Assembly: GCA_025201345.1 (NCBI GenBank)
Contig: JAIXMG010000037.1
Span: forward strand, 332,809 to 396,808
Source of the DNA: Thamnidium elegans
Taxonomy: Eukaryota; Mucoromycota; Mucoromycetes; Mucorales; Mucoraceae
Reading direction: 5' to 3'
Length of the DNA: 64,000 nucleotides
The translations under genes and the position numbers were made by a program. Below, in pieces: positions 59,529 to 64,000 of the stretch (position 1 is the stretch's first letter; every line of letters starts with the position of its first letter). The notes beneath the pieces are model-generated. The model was not told where the DNA came from and did no database searches. It worked only from the letters and a program-made list of their open reading frames with translations.

Positions 59529-59892
59529 TGATACGATTACGGTACTTGTTCGTAGAACGGTTAGGTGTTGAAACTGATTGTTCCTTAGAATATACTGCTC
59601 CGAGACTTGTTAAAGAGTATATTTAAGTATTAGTAGTAATAAGTTGCACAATTGATATCCAATTCCTTCTATATATTCCCAATTCAATTCCTTCTTCAAA
59701 ACTCAGAATATCAAAGTTATACAAAATTAAAATTACTAAGGAAAAGCCTGCTTTATTATTAATGTACTTCTTTCAATTTAATATCTAAATAATTGTAGTG
59801 TATGGAGTCTAGAAAACGTGATAATCACGTGTAGTCACGTGTTTGAGATTTCTAACTAATGATCTGAATTCAATAAACTACACCACGTATCA
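59529..59892 (-). repeat. 5' LTR of element D (364 bp)
   Basis: Perfect 7-bp inverted ends TGATACG and CGTATCA. Sense TATA-like GAATATATAGAAGG (about 59680). A tandem CACGTG pair (59826-59841) lies 51-66 bp from its outer end. The outer end is 9 bp before tRNA-Leu. The 3' LTR is lost, so the duplication cannot be checked. Confidence 0.85.
59826..59841. promoter_or_regulatory. Tandem CACGTG pair in element D LTR
   Basis: CACGTG at 59826-59831 and 59836-59841, spacing 10 bp, 60 bp before tRNA-Leu. Similar in place to the pairs in LTR Q and element C's LTR, so probably an LTR upstream activating site. Confidence 0.5.
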
Positions 59893-59901
59893 AAGGTATA
59901 T

Positions 59902-59984
59902 GGAAAGATGGCCGAGTTGGTCTAAGGCGTCACGTTAAGGTCGTGATCTCTTCGGAGGCGTGGGTTCAAATCCCACTCTTTTCA
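59902..59984 (+). tRNA. tRNA-Leu (anticodon AAG)
   Basis: 83 nt with the long variable arm of class II tRNAs. The acceptor GGAAAGA pairs with TCTTTTC (one G-U) and the discriminator is A. The anticodon arm TCACG-TTAAGGT-CGTGA gives AAG; the T arm is GTGGG-TTCAAAT-CCCAC. There is no intron. A T4 run follows (59986-59989). Element D ends 9 bp upstream and element K's LTR starts 58 bp downstream. Confidence 0.96.
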
Positions 59985-60041
59985 ATTTTCTCTCTTTCTC
60001 GAAAAGACGTGGTGTATCTAGTCGCTACAGCTGTCAGAGTT

Positions 60042-60477
60042 TGTTAATCAATCGATAGTGTGGTAAAGTGTAAAAAGAGTATAATAAGGTAATAGTAAGA
60101 AAAGTGAGCACCAGTTCCTGTTTTATAAGTAGAACGACTTAAATAATAAAGTAGAATAAAAGATTTAGGTAAAAAGTACAATGGAAAGTAAGATCCAAGG
60201 GAATTCAAGTACAAAATAAAATAAAGTAATAAAGATAAAATAAAAGAGCTTGATTTTAAAGGTCTTTTATAAAATAAAGGAAGTATAAGATTAAATTGTT
60301 TACAAAAAGTGAATTATATTTTATTAAATAAAAGTTGAAGGTATTTATATCATTTTTAGTTTTCTTAATTAGGTTTTTAAATTTATAACAACCATGGAGG
60401 TTTGATTTCTTGTGTTAGGACAACAAGGACGATCCTTGTTAACATTATTTTATCAGAAAGAGGTAGTTTGTGTAACA
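60042..60477 (-). repeat. 3' LTR of element K (tentative ends)
   Basis: Ends TGTTAATC and GTGTAACA on plus. The sense TATA-like GATATAAATACC (about 60345) and the G-family landmarks GAATTCCCTTGGATC and TGGTGCTCAC are present. The purine tract expected just before the LTR start is weak, so the 60477 edge is less certain. Confidence 0.5.
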
Positions 60478-60513
60478 TATGGTGCGTGCTGGAGAAGTTT
60501 AGACCCTAAACGT

Positions 60514-62403
60514 TCAAAGCAGACAGTTTTCGTAGGGATCCATTCGTTTGATCATGTTTTTCAGGGCAATAGTACGAGCAGCTTTTCTAGCTTTTCCAGA
60601 GGCGTTTCCAATATAGAAGCTTCTTAAGTGTAAATACCTAGCATATTCCGCTTCACAAGTAGGCAGATTAACTTGTTCATGACATAATTTAACAATATTC
60701 ACGGCCATTCTCTTTAATAAGACACCATTTCGCTTCTTTTCTTCAGTTATTTTCTTATTTCTAGTATCATATTCCCAAGCATCAGATTTTATTTCTTGAG
60801 TTAAGGTCCATCTTTCATTAGTTGTTTCTTCCGTGAGTTCAGCGTCAAGTCCCAATGAGTTGAGATCTAATAGATTTAGCATCATGTCTTCGCTTCCTTC
60901 TAACTGTTCATCTGGTTCATTTGTCTCTTCAACTATTCCTTCAAAATCTTCTAAAGAGATTACAGATTCATAGTCTCTTTGTGGTTCCATTCGAGCATGT
61001 GGACCGAGCCGATCATTAATGGAAATAACGTTTTCTTGTTCTTGCATTCCTTGTTTAGATGTTAGATTATTATCTTCTTCTGATTCTTGCAACCTCGTCT
61101 TTTTATAGTTTTCTTCTAATTTCCAACCTACATCGGGCACTTTATAAATTCTTAGGCGATTCCCATGTACAATTCTTATTTCTGTGGAACCATCTTTCTT
61201 TTTTCCTTGTATAACATAGCTGCCTTTCTTTAAGTCTTCGATTACAGTATATAATCCTTCCCACAGGTCTTCAAGTTTTCCTGCCCAGGAAGTTCCTCTA
61301 AAATCACGATATCGCTCTACAGTATCACCAACTTCGAACGCAGGCTTTAGTAATTTCTTTTTTTGTAGAAGTTTCTTGTCGATAGCTTCTTTTTGTGCTT
61401 TCTGCGATGTTTCAATTCTTTTTATGGCATTTTTTCTTATTAATTGTAAAACGTTGATCTGCTTATTGGTTCTTAGTTCAAGTATCTTATCAAAGTTTAA
61501 TTCTGTTGGGATTTGAGCTTTTCTATTGTCAAAAGACGTGCGAGGTTGATAGCCATAGAGTAAATAAAACGGAGTTTCTTTAGTTGTAGCTTGTTGCATG
61601 CTTCTGTAAGAATATAGCATAGACGGTAAGTAGAGATGCCAATCCTTCTTTTCTTCTGGTGTTCTTCTTTGCATGATTTGATCAAAGGTGCGATTAAAGC
61701 GTTCAATCAATCCGTTCGCCTGACTATTATAGGGACTTATGTTATTTTTTCTAATACCAAATTGGAGACAGACTTGATATACTAATTCGCTTATCATTGG
61801 TTTCCCGTTGTCGGTAATTATAACTCGAGGACATCCATGTCTACATATAATTTCTTCGTATAAAAATAAGGCTATTTCAGATGCAGTTTGAAAGCGCACC
61901 GCTCTAGCTTCAACATATTTGGTTAAGTAATCAATTGCTGCGATAATATATCTATAACCTCCTCTACTTGTCGTTACATGTTTGACATCAATTGCTATTT
62001 GTTCAAAAGGTACGTGTAACACAGCCACGGGATGTAATCTTTCATTTAAAGTTTTTCTACTGTGTCGTTGGCATCGCGGGCATTCTTTCACGTATTGAGT
62101 AACATCTTTAACCATATTGGGCCAGTAATATTTTGATGAAAGCTTGTTAATTGTATTATTGTAAGCTAAGTGTCCTCCTAAAGGATGTTGATGTGCCAAA
62201 TATAAAGCTTCTATTGCTTCAGATTGATTTAATACTATTCTATGTTGATAAGTGTCAAAATTGCACCGATATAATTTGTTGTTTAATAGCGTATAGTTCT
62301 TAGATTGCTTTAGTAAGAATTTTTGTTGGTCGGAATCTGCGAGGTCAGGTACCTGCAGATTCGTTAGGTAAGCTTTGAGTAATATAATTGTTGTGTTATC
62401 CAT
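60514..62403 (-). CDS. Element K integrase as a separate frame (629 aa)
   Basis: ATG at 62403 (MDNTTIILLKAYL). Zinc region HQHPLGGHLAYNN to CPRCQRH (about 105-140), catalytic IAIDVKHV, IITDNGKPM and GLIERFNR (about 165-265), YRSMQQATTKETPFYLLYGYQP, and an SH3-like module (FEVGDTVERYRDF, IVHGNRLRIYKVPDVGW, about 380-450). Then about 180 extra residues: an acidic linker (SEDMMLNLLDLNSLGLDAEL) and a Lys/Arg-rich helical end (KARKAARTIALKNMIKRM). Integrase joins the cDNA to the genome; the basic end could contact DNA or chromatin. RNase H ends 237 nt upstream with its own stop. Confidence 0.9.
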   Translation of the reverse strand: MDNTTIILLKAYLTNLQVPDLADSDQQKFLLKQSKNYTLLNNKLYRCNFDTYQHRIVLNQSEAIEALYLAHQHPLGGHLAYNNTINKLSSKYYWPNMVKDVTQYVKECPRCQRHSRKTLNERLHPVAVLHVPFEQIAIDVKHVTTSRGGYRYIIAAIDYLTKYVEARAVRFQTASEIALFLYEEIICRHGCPRVIITDNGKPMISELVYQVCLQFGIRKNNISPYNSQANGLIERFNRTFDQIMQRRTPEEKKDWHLYLPSMLYSYRSMQQATTKETPFYLLYGYQPRTSFDNRKAQIPTELNFDKILELRTNKQINVLQLIRKNAIKRIETSQKAQKEAIDKKLLQKKKLLKPAFEVGDTVERYRDFRGTSWAGKLEDLWEGLYTVIEDLKKGSYVIQGKKKDGSTEIRIVHGNRLRIYKVPDVGWKLEENYKKTRLQESEEDNNLTSKQGMQEQENVISINDRLGPHARMEPQRDYESVISLEDFEGIVEETNEPDEQLEGSEDMMLNLLDLNSLGLDAELTEETTNERWTLTQEIKSDAWEYDTRNKKITEEKKRNGVLLKRMAVNIVKLCHEQVNLPTCEAEYARYLHLRSFYIGNASGKARKAARTIALKNMIKRMDPYENCLL

Positions 62404-62557
62404 TGTTGTCAGTTTATTTGATTTGAGTTGAGTTTTATTTAATTAGTTGTTATGATTGGTTAAGTTTAATAATTAATAATATTTGATGATAAATTATATT
62501 TGGTGGATAGATTGTTTTTAAGTTGGTTTTGTATTGTTTTTTCCAAGGATTTTCAAT

Positions 62558-62593
<36 letters not shown>

Positions 62594-62640
62594 CTTTACG
62601 TCGTTCAGTGAATAGTTGGACTTTTATTGTTATTGTTGTG
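62404..62640 (-). promoter_or_regulatory. RNase H-integrase spacer of element K with A-tract
   Basis: 237 nt between the RNase H stop and the integrase ATG, containing a 35-nt A-tract in sense (62593-62559). The 60 nt before the ATG are CA/AT-rich and contain no AG, so no splice acceptor joins the two frames. Equivalent in place to the spacer of element D. Confidence 0.45.
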
Positions 62641-64000
62641 CTAATTTCCAATTCTAGACAAGAAGTCGGCACTTTCATTAACTCTTCCAGGTCGGTATTT
62701 TACTTCAAATTCATATTCATTTAATATAGTTATCCATCTGGCGAGAATTCCTGTTGGTTCTTGTGATTTTAACAAACCATTGAGAGCAGCGTGATCAGTT
62801 ATGATAGTAAAACGTTTTCCCAAGAGATATGGTCTAAATATCTTAACAGCCCAGACAATAGCGAGACCTTCTAATTTTGATACACCATAATTTAATTCGG
62901 GACCTCTCAAGCCTCTACTAATATACTGTATAGGATGCTCGTGTCCATCATCATCTAATTGAGTAAGTACGCATCCAATTCCCACTCTACTTGCGTCTGT
63001 AACCAACACGAAAGGCTTGTCGAAGTTTGGCCTAATAAGTACCGGTGTACTGGTTAAAGCTTCTTTTAGTTTGTTAAAAGCTTCTAAAGATTCTTGATTC
63101 CAGGTGTTTTGTCCTTTTTTTGTTAGGTTATGTAAAGGTCTTGCAATAGCGGCAAATTGATTAATAAATCGTCTGTAGTACGAAGCAATTCCAATAAAAC
63201 TCTTTATCTGGGTAACTGTAGTAGGTGTAGGAAAATTTTTGACTTTTTCTATTTTAGCAGGATCAGTCTCTAAACCATCTTTAGTAATTATGTAGCCTAG
63301 AAAGTTCAGTTTGTCCTTGAAGAAAAAGCATTTCGTAATGTTTAGCTTTAAGTTGGCAACTCGAACACAGTTAAACAATTTTTCCAAGTCGATTAAATGG
63401 TTTTCGTGAGTTTTTGAGAAACAATTTAAGTCATCTATATAAGCGACAAGAGATTTGTTGATTAAATCTTTGAATACTAGATCTACCATCCTTTGGAAAG
63501 TCCCCACAGAGTTACACAAACCCATTGGCATGCGCGAGAATTCCCATTGGCCTAGCTGTGCAGTGGCGAAAGCACTTTTTTCAATAGAATCTTCAGCGAG
63601 AGCTACTTGATAAAAACCGCTTCGCATATCCAGGGCCGAGAAGATAGAAGCATTTCCTAACGTGTCCAATAAAGTTTCAATTCTTGGTAAAGCATAGGCG
63701 TCCTTTTTTGTGATAGCATTTAATTTTCGATAATCTATAACTAATCTATAGCTATTATCTTTTTTCTTTACTAGAATAATAGGTGAGCTCCAAGGGCTGT
63801 TGGAAGGTCGAATCACTCCTAGATCACTTAATTTATTTAATTCATTTTTTAAGCTTTCAATTTCAGCAGGGCACATTCTATAAGGACGACTGCGTATAGG
63901 TGGCACATCTTCTGTGATAATTCGATGTTTTATTAATGGTGTACATCCGAGTGTGTCGTTATTCCAGTCAAACACATCTTGATAATTGTTGATTAAATTT
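62641..64000 (-). CDS. Element K reverse transcriptase and RNase H, N-terminus outside window
   Basis: The frame is open to the window edge (NLINNYQDVFDWNNDT). Reverse transcriptase: RPYRMCPAEIESLKNEL, LPRIETLLDTLGNASIFSAL, LVAYIDDLNCFSK (YIDD, about 63440), FLGYIITKDGLETDP. RNase H: LVTDASRVGIGCVLTQ, ITDHAALNGLL, ending YRPGRVNESADFLSRIGN with stop TAG at 62641. No lesion is seen. Confidence 0.9.
   Translation of the reverse strand, partial: NLINNYQDVFDWNNDTLGCTPLIKHRIITEDVPPIRSRPYRMCPAEIESLKNELNKLSDLGVIRPSNSPWSSPIILVKKKDNSYRLVIDYRKLNAITKKDAYALPRIETLLDTLGNASIFSALDMRSGFYQVALAEDSIEKSAFATAQLGQWEFSRMPMGLCNSVGTFQRMVDLVFKDLINKSLVAYIDDLNCFSKTHENHLIDLEKLFNCVRVANLKLNITKCFFFKDKLNFLGYIITKDGLETDPAKIEKVKNFPTPTTVTQIKSFIGIASYYRRFINQFAAIARPLHNLTKKGQNTWNQESLEAFNKLKEALTSTPVLIRPNFDKPFVLVTDASRVGIGCVLTQLDDDGHEHPIQYISRGLRGPELNYGVSKLEGLAIVWAVKIFRPYLLGKRFTIITDHAALNGLLKSQEPTGILARWITILNEYEFEVKYRPGRVNESADFLSRIGN

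Larger units (their letters stand above)
47482..59892 (-). mobile_element. Ty3/gypsy element D, split by element E, 3' truncated
   Basis: From right: 5' LTR (59529-59892) 9 bp from tRNA-Leu, primer-binding site, gag, -1 frameshift signal, pol with protease, reverse transcriptase and RNase H (interrupted by complete element E at 50833-57415, duplication CACAG), a spacer with a long A-tract, and a separate integrase frame truncated at 47481. Apart from the insertion and truncation I see no frame break in its coding parts. Confidence 0.88.
60042..64000 (-). mobile_element. Ty3/gypsy element K, 3' part (continues past the window)
   Basis: Reverse transcriptase-RNase H frame, A-tract spacer, separate integrase frame with a long C-terminal extension, and 3' LTR, all minus strand with no lesion seen. 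Gag and protease are beyond 64000. Related to element G in the integrase and LTR. Confidence 0.85.

Noticed and set aside
60412..60627. Plus-strand 71-codon frame near element K's 3' end
   Set aside because: It overlaps the end of the K integrase in antisense and the K LTR, with no motif.

Overview
The window reads as AT-rich nuclear DNA of a fungus. The evidence is short GT-AG introns, eukaryotic tRNA genes, and Ty3/gypsy, CACTA (tnp2-type), Merlin and Tc1-like transposons with fungal-looking proteins. An early-diverging fungus (Mucoromycota, perhaps Mucorales) is my inference; nothing here names a species. I found no host protein-coding gene. The only host genes I can support are three tRNA genes on the + strand: Lys(UUU) at 15314, Pro(AGG) at 43961 and Leu(AAG) at 59902. 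Almost everything else is mobile DNA, often nested three deep.

Layout. 1-6027: right part of an apparently intact CACTA transposon, with an eight-exon tnp2-type transposase on the minus strand and a divergent second gene on plus. It is inserted in a Tc1-like transposase gene (6028-6388). 6759-9216: a solo LTR (family P) carrying a 1.6-kb deletion derivative of a CACTA element. 9309-14923: Ty3/gypsy element C (minus), decayed, with two solo LTRs inside and another between it and tRNA-Lys. 15465-20101: the 3' LTR of element A, interrupted by another LTR that is itself interrupted by a complete Merlin transposon. 20102-32621: remains of element A (minus), split by complete chromodomain retrotransposon B (22384-29013) and a solo P LTR. 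32622-33168: an LTR with no target-site duplication, joining A to truncated element F (33169-37397, minus). 37402-43950: element H (plus), complete with matching 260-bp LTRs, ending 10 bp before tRNA-Pro. 44073-47092: nested LTRs and the 3' part of element G. 47093-47481: a second LTR junction without duplication. 47482-59892: element D (minus), split by complete chromodomain retrotransposon E (50833-57415) and ending 9 bp before tRNA-Leu. 60042-64000: 3' part of element K.

How it fits together. The tRNA genes act as landing pads. C and then LTR Q lie about 11 bp upstream of tRNA-Lys, F and then H about 10 bp upstream of tRNA-Pro, and D 9 bp upstream of tRNA-Leu. Other elements, with no visible tRNA preference, then inserted into these residents. 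B, E and H look young: near-identical LTRs, long open frames and exact target-site duplications. C, F and A carry frameshifts, deletions and insertions.

The most notable find is a compact -1 ribosomal frameshift signal at the gag/pol overlap of C and D: a G-GGA-AAA slippery site, 6-nt spacer, 9-bp stem and 15-nt loop starting with the gag stop codon. Geometry is identical in both elements and one stem pair shows compensatory change. All sequence comparisons were done by eye within this window; no database search was run.
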